Assembly: GCF_003052585.1 (NCBI RefSeq)
Contig: NZ_QASN01000021.1
Location: 248,001-312,000, forward strand
Length of the DNA stretch: 64,000 bases
Direction: 5' to 3'
Source of the DNA: Pseudomonas mangrovi
Lineage (GTDB): Bacteria; Pseudomonadota; Gammaproteobacteria; Pseudomonadales; Pseudomonadaceae
The position numbers were made by a program, and so were the translations under genes. Below, piece by piece: positions 1 through 7,493 of this stretch. The notes below the pieces were generated by a model that was given only the letters and a program-made list of their open reading frames with translations, was not told the origin of the DNA and did not search any database. Every line of letters starts with the position of its first letter. The first letter of the stretch is position 1.

Positions 1-221
1 CGCTGCAAGCGCAGGCGCTGACCGACGGCTACTACTTCTGGAACCTGCAGCTGCGCCATGCCAGCGGCCTGCGGGTGATCTTCGAATGCTCCGACTATCG
101 CGCCATGCACGCCCGTCATGCCGAGCCACGCGTCTACAAACTGGTGTACTTCGCCGACGGCCAGCTCTGCGCAGGCTGGCAGCCCGGCGACAACCTGTTG
201 CTGGACTGCCGGCATGGATAG
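1..221 (+). CDS. 3' end of an unidentified protein, truncated by the window edge
   Basis: The frame beginning at base 3 is open for 72 codons and ends at a TAG at 219-221. The visible residues are rich in aromatic and charged positions, for example DGYYFWNLQLRHASG near the start and LVYFADGQLCAGWQPGD near the end. I do not recognise a family. The last codons overlap the start of the downstream methyltransferase-like gene by 8 bases, which suggests translational coupling and a shared operon. Its function is unknown and its start lies outside the window. Confidence 0.6.
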   Translation, partial: LQAQALTDGYYFWNLQLRHASGLRVIFECSDYRAMHARHAEPRVYKLVYFADGQLCAGWQPGDNLLLDCRHG

Positions 222-1296
222 TCGCAGCTGGCTGCTGCTGGAGCAGGAGGACCCGACCTGGCGCCTGCCGGACGACCTGCGCGCCCGCGACCCCTTCGCC
301 GCCCGCGACTGTGGCTGGGTCGAGCAGATGCGGCCGTTCATCCGCCAGTTCTCGCGGCCCGGCGAAACCGTCACCGACCCCTTCTGCGGCTTCGCCAGCA
401 CCCTGCTGGCCGCCCACCTGGAAGGCCGCGCCGGGGTCGGCTACGAGATCGAAGCGCTTCGGGTCGAGCTGGCGCGCGAGCGCCTGGCCCGCCATGCGGC
501 CGAGCGGCAGCAGCTGTTCGCCCAGGAATTGCCGGAGCAGGGCGAGCCCCTCGACCTGTGTCTGGGCAACCTGCCCTACTTCGGCTGCGCCTGGTCCGGC
601 AGCAATGCGGCGCAGCTGTACGCCAGTCCTGACTACGCCAGCTACCTGCAACAGCTGGCGGTGCTGTTCCGACGCATCGCCGGGCGTCTGCGCACGGGTC
701 GCTACTGCATCCTGATGGCGCAGAACATCGACGTAGGCGGTCACTGGCTGCCGCAGGCCTGGGATGTGGCCAGGGTGCTGAGCGATTACCTGCAGCCCTG
801 TGGCGAGCGGTTGCTGCTCTATCCGAAACCTGTGCAGGCGCTGGCACCTCTGGACAGCGGGCACGACCGCAGCCACGAGTACGCGCTGATCTTCCGCAAG
901 GTGCCCGCCGCTCAGGACCTGGAGGGCGCACTGAGACTGCTGCGGGAACTGCAGCAGCTGGGACTGGGTTTTCAGGTGTACGGCAGCTTCGGTCGCTGGC
1001 TGCAGGATCCCGAGCGGGTCGAGCCGGGCGATGTCGACCTGCTGCTGCCCGCCGATGAGGCCAATCTCAATGCCCTGCTGCTCGCCCTGCAGCAACGCGG
1101 CTTCGCCCTGAGCAGCTGGCGCGAACCCGTCCAGCCGCCGCTGCAGCTGGCCGACTACGCCGGCCGCTACTACTTCCGCGCCGAGCGCACCGAGCGCCAG
1201 GGCCGGCAGTTGCGTATCGATCTGACCTGGGAGCTGGAAAGCGGCCAGTGCGTCAGCCTCGGCGGCGGCAGCGCCCGGGGGCTGCCGCTGGCCTGA
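214..1296 (+). CDS. DNA methyltransferase-like / nucleotidyltransferase-like fusion protein
   Basis: A protein of 360 residues from the ATG that overlaps the upstream stop; a longer reading from 118 exists but would sit inside the upstream gene. Residues about 20-230 resemble an N4/N6 DNA methyltransferase: DPFCG at 55-59 fits the SAM-binding motif I, NLPY at 119-122 stands where the catalytic (D/N)PPY normally is, and RSHEYALIFRK near 219-229 is a typical late strand. Residues about 255-340 look like a minimal nucleotidyltransferase: GS at 257-258, DVD at 273-275, and a third acidic residue D336 in RIDLTW. Both domain calls rest on motif reading. The substrate is unknown, and it could be a modification enzyme that is not a restriction partner. 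The proline-to-leucine change in the catalytic motif leaves methyltransferase activity uncertain. Confidence 0.6.
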   Translation: MDSRSWLLLEQEDPTWRLPDDLRARDPFAARDCGWVEQMRPFIRQFSRPGETVTDPFCGFASTLLAAHLEGRAGVGYEIEALRVELARERLARHAAERQQLFAQELPEQGEPLDLCLGNLPYFGCAWSGSNAAQLYASPDYASYLQQLAVLFRRIAGRLRTGRYCILMAQNIDVGGHWLPQAWDVARVLSDYLQPCGERLLLYPKPVQALAPLDSGHDRSHEYALIFRKVPAAQDLEGALRLLRELQQLGLGFQVYGSFGRWLQDPERVEPGDVDLLLPADEANLNALLLALQQRGFALSSWREPVQPPLQLADYAGRYYFRAERTERQGRQLRIDLTWELESGQCVSLGGGSARGLPLA

Positions 1297-1382
1297 AGAG
1301 GGCAGCCGCGTGAATTCGCGCAGCCCGGCGCTGCGCCAGGACAACTCCGCAACGCCCAGGTGGAATGCCCTTCTTGCCGGTT

Positions 1383-1410
1383 GGTGGACAAGACTGCACC
1401 GTTGTCCACC
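1383..1410. repeat. 9-bp inverted repeat in intergenic DNA
   Basis: GGTGGACAA at 1383-1391 is mirrored exactly by TTGTCCACC at 1402-1410. It lies in the 392-bp stretch between the methyltransferase-like gene and the DUF2269 gene. Both genes converge on this stretch, so a role as a bidirectional 3'-end structure is possible, but there is no T-tract. Confidence 0.5.
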
Positions 1411-1467
1411 CTACGCGGGGCAGGCGGGTGGATGGTCGAAGCCATTTATCCGCCTGCGCATCGCAGC

Positions 1468-1500
1468 CGTAGGGCGCAATAAGCGCAGCGCATTGCGCCG
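1468..1500. repeat. Intergenic palindromic repeat, GGCGCAAT...ATTGCGCC type, copy 1
   Basis: An 8-bp stem, GGCGCAAT at 1473-1480 with ATTGCGCC at 1492-1499, is preceded by CGTA. A near-identical copy lies at 25750-25781 and a degenerate one at 7414-7440, so this is a dispersed REP-like family in this genome. The rest of 1297-1543 holds no gene that I can support. Confidence 0.6.
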
Positions 1501-1543
1501 TTAGCGGTCGGCGGCCGTAGTGAGATGTTCGGCTGCAGGGTGG

Positions 1544-1708
1544 TTATGCTCGAAGCCACTCCCTCGTCTGGGCATCAGGCTCGCCGCTCTTGCGCACCAG
1601 ATGCCGCCAATCGTCTGCCGACAGCACGTCGGGCTGCACGCCGAGCCAGCCGACGAGAACGCCAGCGCCCCGCCTGCACCAGAGGAAATCACGCCGGTTT
1701 CGCCACCA
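1544..1708 (-). pseudogene. Gene-like open frame without a good start, downstream of DUF2269 gene
   Basis: On the minus strand an open frame of 54 codons runs into a TAA at 1546-1544. It reads naturally (GVLVGWLGVQPDVLSADDW, then REWLRA at the end) and its codon use resembles the neighbours, but it has no ATG and overlaps the last ~20 bases of the DUF2269 gene. It could be the remnant of a longer gene, a frameshifted tail, or a small protein starting at an internal GTG. I do not recognise a family. Confidence 0.25.
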
Positions 1709-2156
1709 TCAGATAGAAGATCGCCATGAAGGCCAGGAACGCCGGCCAGCCCAGACAGAACCAGATCGTCATGTAGCGCCACGCCAGCGGCGGCATGGGC
1801 TGCCCGGCGCTGTCGGCGGCAATGGCCAGGTCACGCAGGCGGATCTGCAGCCAGACCACCGGCAGCCAGCAGAGCCCGGCGAAGACGTACAGGCCGATGC
1901 TCCACAGCAGCCAGCTCTGGCTCAGCGGCCAGCCGGCCAGGTGCGCCAGCCCCAGCCCCGACAGTGGCTGGAACACCGCCGTGGTGGCGATGAACAGCCA
2001 GTCGGCGGTGACCAGATGGCGGAAGGTCACCGCGATCACCCGCACGTCCTGGCTGAGCCAGGCGCGCAGGGCATAGTAGGCCGAGCCCAGGCCGGTGCCG
2101 AACAGCAGGGTCGAGGAGAGGATGTGCAGGGTCTTGAGCAACAGGTACAGACTCAT
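1689..2156 (-). CDS. DUF2269-family integral membrane protein (distal gene of operon)
   Basis: A protein of 155 residues starting MSLYLLLKTLHIL. That ATG overlaps the stop of the upstream SDR gene in an ATGA arrangement, which is why I prefer it to the longer frame. Several hydrophobic segments are visible, with the DUF2269-like pattern LKTLHILSSTLLFGTGLG near the N-terminus, and a W-rich segment near AGWPLSQSWLLW. It is predicted to be an inner-membrane protein of unknown function. It is a clear relative of the protein at 3409-3846 at the other end of the same operon: both have an LHLAGW/LAHLAGW-type motif and end in AKPA. The role is inferred only from context. Confidence 0.75.
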   Translation of the reverse strand: MSLYLLLKTLHILSSTLLFGTGLGSAYYALRAWLSQDVRVIAVTFRHLVTADWLFIATTAVFQPLSGLGLAHLAGWPLSQSWLLWSIGLYVFAGLCWLPVVWLQIRLRDLAIAADSAGQPMPPLAWRYMTIWFCLGWPAFLAFMAIFYLMVAKPA

Positions 2157-3409
2157 CGGCTTTTTTCCGCTCCCCTTTCCAGCCACAGCAACCAGAGACT
2201 GGCGACCACCAGCACCAGGTTCTTGCCGACCGCCATGTAGGGATCGAACCAGTAGTGCGGCAGCCACAGGCTGATCAGCAGCGTATAGCCGAGCATCAGC
2301 GCGATCTGCGCACGCAAGGCCGCAACCCGCCAGCGCCGCAGCAGCAATGCCACGCCGAGCAGGCCATCGAGCAGACCGCCGCCGATCACCGCCAGGCGCG
2401 CCGCCCAGCCATGCACGCCCATTTCGGCCATGATCCGCAGCCCCCAGTCGAAGCCTGGACCGAGACAGACCAGCGCCGTGCCCAGCCAGATCAGCACCAG
2501 TGCGGCAAGCAGCAAGGGCTGCAGCGCCAGCTGCGCAGTGCGTCCGCGTTGTGGCCAGGTAAGCAGGCGCGCAGCCAGGGGTGCCGCGCGATAGCCGCAG
2601 GCCTCGGCCAGCGGCTCGATGGAGCCCAGGTTGTCGCGCCCGGCCAGGCGCAGGGTTTGACTGTTCAGTGCGCGCCAGCCGAGCCGGTCACCCAGCCGCG
2701 CCAATGGTGTCGTGAGTGCCGGCGGCAGCTTCAGATAGCGCCCCGCCGGCCAGCCCTGTGCCGCGCGCAACTGGTCGATCAGCTCGCCCTGGCTCAGCGC
2801 CTGCGGACCGACCAGCGGCAGCACGGCATTTTCCGCCGGCCACTGGCGCAGCAGCGCCAGCACCGCGGCGCAGAGGTCATCCACATGCAGCGGCTGAAGT
2901 TGCGCGCGATTGTCCAGCAGGGGTATCAGCGGCCAGGGCGAGAGACGCTGCAGCCAGGCACTGCTGGCCCCGCCCTCGCCCAGCACCAGGGACGGACGCA
3001 GCACCAGCGCCGGCACGCCGAGCTGCAACGCGCACCGGTCGGCGGCCGCCTTGCTGGAAAGAAAAGGCACATCGTCCTGCTCGCCGGCGCCGAGCGCGGA
3101 GATCTGCAGCAGACGCATGCCGCGCGCGGCGGCATCGCGCAGCAGCGCACTGGCGGCCTGATCCTGCAGCTCACGCAGCGCCGCGGCATCGCTGCTAAGC
3201 AGGCCGCTGGCGTTGATCAGCAGGTCCACCGACTGCGGCCAGACAAAGGTATCCAGCGCCAGCAAATCGAGCGGCTGCCATTCGACGCCGGGCAGTTCCG
3301 GCCCGCGACCGCCGCGCGAGGTCGCCAGCACCTGGTGGCCGGCAAGCGACAGGGCGCGCAACAGATGCCCGCCGATGAAACCGCTGGCGCCGACCAGCAG
3401 GATGCGCAT
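2153..3409 (-). CDS. NAD(P)-binding SDR/epimerase-like protein with C-terminal DoxX-like membrane domain
   Basis: A protein of 418 residues. Residues 1-280 form an atypical SDR/NmrA-type Rossmann domain: the dinucleotide loop GASGFIGGHL is at 7-16, and SSKAAADR falls where these proteins carry the lysine. Residues about 290-410 contain about four hydrophobic helices resembling the DoxX-like tail known from this two-domain family. The first base overlaps the stop of the upstream DUF2269 gene and the last bases overlap the next DUF2269 start, so all three genes are very likely translated together. The enzyme probably acts at the cytoplasmic face of the inner membrane; the substrate is unknown. 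Confidence 0.8.
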   Translation of the reverse strand: MRILLVGASGFIGGHLLRALSLAGHQVLATSRGGRGPELPGVEWQPLDLLALDTFVWPQSVDLLINASGLLSSDAAALRELQDQAASALLRDAAARGMRLLQISALGAGEQDDVPFLSSKAAADRCALQLGVPALVLRPSLVLGEGGASSAWLQRLSPWPLIPLLDNRAQLQPLHVDDLCAAVLALLRQWPAENAVLPLVGPQALSQGELIDQLRAAQGWPAGRYLKLPPALTTPLARLGDRLGWRALNSQTLRLAGRDNLGSIEPLAEACGYRAAPLAARLLTWPQRGRTAQLALQPLLLAALVLIWLGTALVCLGPGFDWGLRIMAEMGVHGWAARLAVIGGGLLDGLLGVALLLRRWRVAALRAQIALMLGYTLLISLWLPHYWFDPYMAVGKNLVLVVASLWLLWLERGAEKSR

Positions 3410-3846
3410 CAGGCCGGCTTGGCGCCCATCAGGGCAAAGATCGCCAGCAGGATGGCCAGCATCAGGCAGGCATAGGTCATCGCCAGCCGCGGGGTGTTCG
3501 CCGACACCTGCTCACCGGCGGCAATCCAGGCGCGCAGACGGCCATCCAGCAGCAGCCAGCAGACCAGCAGCGGCAGCAGCAGCGACGCGCTGATCAGCAG
3601 CCACAGCTGGCCCAGCGACCAGCCCGCCAGGTGCACCAGCCACCAACCGGTGGCCGGCAGCGACAACGCCACCAGGCCCAGCGCCGGCGAGCTGATGCGC
3701 CGGGTATTGCGCAGCTTGCGCGCCAGCACCGCGGCATCGCCGCGGCGGCGCGCCTTCCAGAGCATGAAGATGTGCGCCAGCAGGCCGAGGAACAGCAGCA
3801 CGGAGGTGGCGGAATGGACGATCTTCAGCAGTACATAGTGTTCCAT
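3409..3846 (-). CDS. DUF2269-family integral membrane protein (first gene of operon)
   Basis: A protein of 145 residues with about four transmembrane segments. It starts MEHYVLLKIVHSATSVLLF and has an LVHLAGWSLGQLWLL segment mid-protein that closely parallels the DUF2269 protein at 1689-2156. It is the first gene of the three-gene operon and lies 16 bp downstream of the 3' end of ilvA on the same strand, so it may be read from the ilvA promoter. Function unknown. The pairing with an SDR-DoxX protein suggests a membrane redox or lipid-modifying complex, but that is inference. Confidence 0.75.
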   Translation of the reverse strand: MEHYVLLKIVHSATSVLLFLGLLAHIFMLWKARRRGDAAVLARKLRNTRRISSPALGLVALSLPATGWWLVHLAGWSLGQLWLLISASLLLPLLVCWLLLDGRLRAWIAAGEQVSANTPRLAMTYACLMLAILLAIFALMGAKPA

Positions 3847-3862
3847 GGGAATCCTTGTCGGT

Positions 3863-5377
3863 TCAGCCGAGGAAGAGGCGATAGGCAGGGTTGTCGCTCT
3901 CGTCCCAGTAGGGGTAGCCGATGGCGTCCAGTGCCGCCGGGATCAGGTGGCGCTCGTCGTGCGGGACCTGCAGCGCCGCCAGCACCCGACCGTCGGCGGC
4001 ACCGTGGTTGCGGTAATGGAACATCGAGATGTTCCAGCGCCCACCGAGCTTGCTGAGGAAATTGAACAGGGCGCCGGGGCGCTCGGGAAACTCGAAGCGC
4101 AGCACCACCTCGTCCGCCACCGCCTGGGCATGCCCGCCGACCATGTGGCGGATGTGCAGCTTGGCCATCTCGTTGTCGGTCAGGTCGATCACCGGAAAGC
4201 CCTTGTCGCGCAGCCCGTCGACCAGCGCCGCGCGCGGATCGTTCTCCGGGTGGGTCTGCACGCCGACGAAGATGTGCGCCTCCTTGCCGGAGTGGTAGCG
4301 GTAGTTGAACTCGGTGATCTGGCGCTTGCCGATGGCCTCGCAGAAGGTCTTGAAGCTGCCAGGCTGCTCGGGGATGGTCACGGCGATGATGGCTTCACGC
4401 TTTTCGCCCAGCTCGGCACGCTCGGCGACGTGGCGTAGGCGGTCGAAGTTGATGTTGGCGCCCGAGTCGATGCCCACCAGCACCTGGCCGCTGACGCCTT
4501 CGCGCTCGACGTACTTCTTGATCCCGGCCACCGACAACGCGCCGGCAGGCTCGGTGATCGAGCGGGTATCGTCGTAGATGTCCTTGATCGCCGCGCAGAT
4601 CTCGTCGGTGCTGACGGTGATCACCTCATCGACGTAATGGCGGCAGATGTCGAAGGTGTGCGCGCCGATCTGCGCCACCGCCACGCCGTCGGCGAACAAC
4701 CCGACACTGGGCAGCACCACCCGCTCGCCCGCCGCCATCGCCGCCTGCAGGCAGTTGGAGTCGTCCGGCTCGACGCCGATCACGCGGATGTCCGGGCGCA
4801 GGTACTTCACGTAGGCGGCGATCCCGGCGATCAGGCCGCCGCCGCCCACCGGCACGAAGATCGCGTCCAGCTGCCCCGGCTGCTGACGGAGGATTTCCAT
4901 CGCCACAGTGCCCTGGCCTGCGATCACCAGCGGATCGTCATAGGGGTGGATGTAGCTGTAGCCCTTCTCTTCCACCAGCTTGAGCGAATGCGCCAGCGCC
5001 TCGGGGAAGGCATCGCCATGCAGCACCACCTTGCCGCCACGCGAGCGCACGCCCTGCACCTTCAGCTCCGGGGTGGTGCGCGGCATCACGATGGTCGCCT
5101 TCACCCCCAGATGCTTGGCGGCCAGCGCCAGCCCCTGGGCATGGTTGCCGGCCGACGCGGTGACCACGCCACGCGCCAGCTCTTCGGGACTCAGCTGGGC
5201 GAGCTTGTTATAGGCGCCACGAATCTTGAACGAGTACACCGGCTGCAGATCCTCGCGCTTGAGCAGGATCTGGTTGCCCAGCCGTTCGGACAACTGGCGG
5301 GCGGGCTGCAGGGGCGTCTCCACGGCGACGTCGTAGACGCGCGAGGTGAGGATGTTCTTGACGTACTGTTCGAGCAT
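3863..5377 (-). CDS. ilvA: Threonine ammonia-lyase, biosynthetic (threonine deaminase)
   Basis: Converts L-threonine to 2-oxobutanoate and ammonia, the first step of isoleucine synthesis. The 504-residue length is normal for the biosynthetic form. SFKIRGAYNK carries the PLP lysine (K51 from this start) and PVGGGGLIAG is the phosphate-binding loop. The last ~180 residues form two ACT-like regulatory domains, where isoleucine feedback inhibition is expected. I start at MLEQYVKN, as in Pseudomonas homologues; an ATG 12 bp upstream (5389) is possible. The three genes downstream are the DUF2269/SDR set, 16 bp away on the same strand. Confidence 0.95.
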   Translation of the reverse strand: MLEQYVKNILTSRVYDVAVETPLQPARQLSERLGNQILLKREDLQPVYSFKIRGAYNKLAQLSPEELARGVVTASAGNHAQGLALAAKHLGVKATIVMPRTTPELKVQGVRSRGGKVVLHGDAFPEALAHSLKLVEEKGYSYIHPYDDPLVIAGQGTVAMEILRQQPGQLDAIFVPVGGGGLIAGIAAYVKYLRPDIRVIGVEPDDSNCLQAAMAAGERVVLPSVGLFADGVAVAQIGAHTFDICRHYVDEVITVSTDEICAAIKDIYDDTRSITEPAGALSVAGIKKYVEREGVSGQVLVGIDSGANINFDRLRHVAERAELGEKREAIIAVTIPEQPGSFKTFCEAIGKRQITEFNYRYHSGKEAHIFVGVQTHPENDPRAALVDGLRDKGFPVIDLTDNEMAKLHIRHMVGGHAQAVADEVVLRFEFPERPGALFNFLSKLGGRWNISMFHYRNHGAADGRVLAALQVPHDERHLIPAALDAIGYPYWDESDNPAYRLFLG

Positions 5378-5550
5378 CACGGACTTCATGGCGGGCGATG
5401 GAAGGGTGCGAGTCTACTCTGCCGGGCCCGCGCGGGGCCACCAGAGGGAGGCGACAAGCGAAACGGAACTTAATGCCTGCGCCAGCGTCTGCAAGCGCAC
5501 GCCCCTTGTGCTGTGGAGCGCCACTTGCCCCCCCTCATGAGGATTGCGCC

Positions 5551-6666
5551 ATGCCCATCGGAACTTCCCGCCTGCTCATCAACGGCACTCCCGGCGATGA
5601 TCTTCTCGTCGCCCAACCCGTGCCCAGCCGCCTGCTCGGCGGCGAAGGCAACGACATACTGATCGACGGCCCCGGTAGCGATCTGCTGGAAGGTGGCGCC
5701 GGCAACGACCGTCTCTATGGCGGCGTGGGCGACGACTACTACCGCTACGACATCAACGCAGTCAGTCGCGACGTCATCTTCGAATTCGACCCCACTCCCG
5801 GCAACATCGACACCCTGATCATGGCCGAAAGCCTGGAGTCGTTCGGCCCGTTCGAGCGCTACCAGGACGACCTGCTGATCGGCATGAGTGGCGAGCCTGG
5901 CCTGATCACCGTCCGCCACTTCTTTCTCGATTCGGCCTTCCGCATCGAACGCTTCCGCTTCGGCGCCGTCACCCTCTCCGACGAGGACGTGCTGCGCGCC
6001 TTCCATATCGACCCGGAGATACCCACCGGCCGCAGTGCGGACGAGCCGCCCGTCTACACCGGCGAGCGTCTGCGTCTGACCGGCAAGGACAAGGCGGACC
6101 GGTTGGTCGCCGGCGACCAGGCCAGCTACCTGCTCGGTCGCGGTGGCAACGACCTGTTGATCGGCAGCCGACATAGCGATGTGCTCGATGGCGGCAACAG
6201 CGTCGACATGATGCTCGGCGACAACCAGTGGAACCGCCTCTACGGCGGCCCAGGCGACGACTATTACCGGGTCGACTACGTCGGCTGGCAGGGCAATCAG
6301 CGCATCCTCGACTACGACACAACCCCGGGCAATCTGGACACCCTGCACATCCGCGGGGACATGCAGCCGCAGTACGTTCGCTTCTACGGCAGCGAGCGCG
6401 GCAATCTGATCATGGAGCTGGACGAGCAGCGCATCGTGATCGAGCACTACTTCCTCGACCGCGCCTTCGTGATCGAGAAGATCCGCTTCGACGACGGCAG
6501 CGTGCTGACCGAAAAGGAAGTCCGCCAGCGCGCGCTCCAGCCCGGCGCACGCGCTCCACAAGCGCAATCGCTGTCTCCCGCGCCGCCGCCCATTGCTGCT
6601 CTGGAGAGCGGACAACCCGAGCTGCTTCTGCTGGTCGGCGCGGTACTGGGCCGGCTCGGCGGATGA
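5551..6666 (+). CDS. RTX-repeat (hemolysin-type calcium-binding) protein
   Basis: A protein of 371 residues from the ATG after TGAGGATTGCGCC. It has two blocks of glycine/aspartate nonapeptides. Block one (about residues 30-65) includes GGEGNDILI and GGAGNDRLYGG. Block two (about 195-235) starts GRGGNDLLIG but is degenerate in the middle (NSVDMMLGDNQWN). Each block is followed by a similar module with DDYYR, a DTTPGN/DPTPGN turn, and a hydrophobic HFFLD or HYFLD strand, so the protein looks like an internal duplication. There is no N-terminal signal peptide, and type I secretion is usual for such proteins, but no secretion genes are nearby. The C-terminus ends in a hydrophobic stretch (LLLLVGAVLG). 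The role is unknown. Confidence 0.75.
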   Translation: MPIGTSRLLINGTPGDDLLVAQPVPSRLLGGEGNDILIDGPGSDLLEGGAGNDRLYGGVGDDYYRYDINAVSRDVIFEFDPTPGNIDTLIMAESLESFGPFERYQDDLLIGMSGEPGLITVRHFFLDSAFRIERFRFGAVTLSDEDVLRAFHIDPEIPTGRSADEPPVYTGERLRLTGKDKADRLVAGDQASYLLGRGGNDLLIGSRHSDVLDGGNSVDMMLGDNQWNRLYGGPGDDYYRVDYVGWQGNQRILDYDTTPGNLDTLHIRGDMQPQYVRFYGSERGNLIMELDEQRIVIEHYFLDRAFVIEKIRFDDGSVLTEKEVRQRALQPGARAPQAQSLSPAPPPIAALESGQPELLLLVGAVLGRLGG

Positions 6667-6695
6667 CAGCGCTGCGGCAAGCGCGGACAGGCGGC

Positions 6696-6701
6696 TATAA
6701 T
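6696..6701 (+). promoter_or_regulatory. Possible -10 element of the rpiA promoter
   Basis: A perfect TATAAT lies 29 bp upstream of the rpiA ATG. No convincing -35 hexamer is found at the right spacing, so only the -10 is called. Confidence 0.4.
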
Positions 6702-6730
6702 CGCGCCCTCACCTTCGCAGCAGGCTCGCC

Positions 6731-7402
6731 ATGACCCAGGATCAGCTCAAGCAGGCGGTGGCCCAGGCCGCCCTCGACCATATTCTCCCCAAGCTCGAAA
6801 GCAGGAGCGTGATCGGCGTCGGCACCGGCTCCACGGCGAACTTCTTCATCGACGCACTGGCGCGGCACAAGATGGACTTCGACGGCGCCGTGGCGAGCTC
6901 GGAAGCCACCGCCGAGCGACTGAAGAAGCACGGCATCCCGGTCTACGAGCTGAATGGCGTCAACGAGCTGGAGTTCTATGTCGACGGCGCCGACGAGAGC
7001 AACGCGCGGCTTGAGCTGATCAAGGGCGGCGGCGCGGCGCTGACCCGCGAAAAGATCGTCGCCGCGGTGGCCCGCACCTTCATCTGCATCGCCGACCAGA
7101 GCAAGCTGGTCGAGCGTCTCGGCGCCTTCCCGCTGCCGGTCGAAGTGATCCCGATGGCGCGCAGCCACGTCGCCCGCGAGCTGGTCAAGCTGGGCGGCGA
7201 TCCGGTCTACCGTGAAGGAGTGAAGACCGACAACGGCAACGTGATTCTCGACGTGCACAACCTGATGATCGGCCACGCTCCGGAACTGGAAGCGCAGATC
7301 AACAACATCGTCGGCGTGGTCACCAATGGCCTGTTCGCCGCACGCCCCGCCGACCTGCTGCTGCTCGGCACCAGCGAAGGAGTGAAGACGCTAACGCGCT
7401 GA
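6731..7402 (+). CDS. rpiA: Ribose-5-phosphate isomerase A
   Basis: Interconverts ribose 5-phosphate and ribulose 5-phosphate in the non-oxidative pentose phosphate pathway; cytosolic. At 223 residues it has the normal family length. GTGSTANFFIDAL is the N-terminal phosphate-binding loop, YVDGADE carries the catalytic-region acids, and KGGGAALTREKI is also diagnostic. It is transcribed alone, after a 64-bp gap holding a TATAAT element. In Pseudomonas rpiA is typically adjacent to ilvA, as here with only the RTX gene between. Confidence 0.97.
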   Translation: MTQDQLKQAVAQAALDHILPKLESRSVIGVGTGSTANFFIDALARHKMDFDGAVASSEATAERLKKHGIPVYELNGVNELEFYVDGADESNARLELIKGGGAALTREKIVAAVARTFICIADQSKLVERLGAFPLPVEVIPMARSHVARELVKLGGDPVYREGVKTDNGNVILDVHNLMIGHAPELEAQINNIVGVVTNGLFAARPADLLLLGTSEGVKTLTR

Positions 7403-7413
7403 GCCAAGCGGGT

Positions 7414-7440
7414 GGCGCAACAAGCAAAGCGCATTGCGCC
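7414..7440. repeat. Degenerate intergenic palindromic repeat, copy 2
   Basis: GGCGCAAC and ATTGCGCC flank a short loop, resembling the repeat at 1468-1500 with a mismatch in the stem. It sits just after the rpiA stop, in the convergent gap. Confidence 0.4.
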
Positions 7441-7493
7441 GTCCGTGCGATACCCATGCCACGCGGACGGCGCGCTCTGGGAAATCGATTGCC

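Noticed and set aside
1501..1782. A minus-strand frame with an ATG overlapping the DUF2269 gene end
   Set aside because: It runs out of frame through the end of the DUF2269 coding region and reads as low-complexity A/G/S; the other frame (1544-1708) is the more gene-like one.
2255..3475. A long plus-strand open frame opposite the SDR-DoxX gene
   Set aside because: It is a shadow of the minus-strand gene: very rich in Q and R, no family resemblance, and the opposite strand holds a clear enzyme with overlapping partners.
5470..6615. A long minus-strand frame opposite the RTX gene
   Set aside because: Its sequence is V/A/E/D repeats typical of an antisense frame, with no ribosome site; the RTX repeats on the plus strand are unambiguous.
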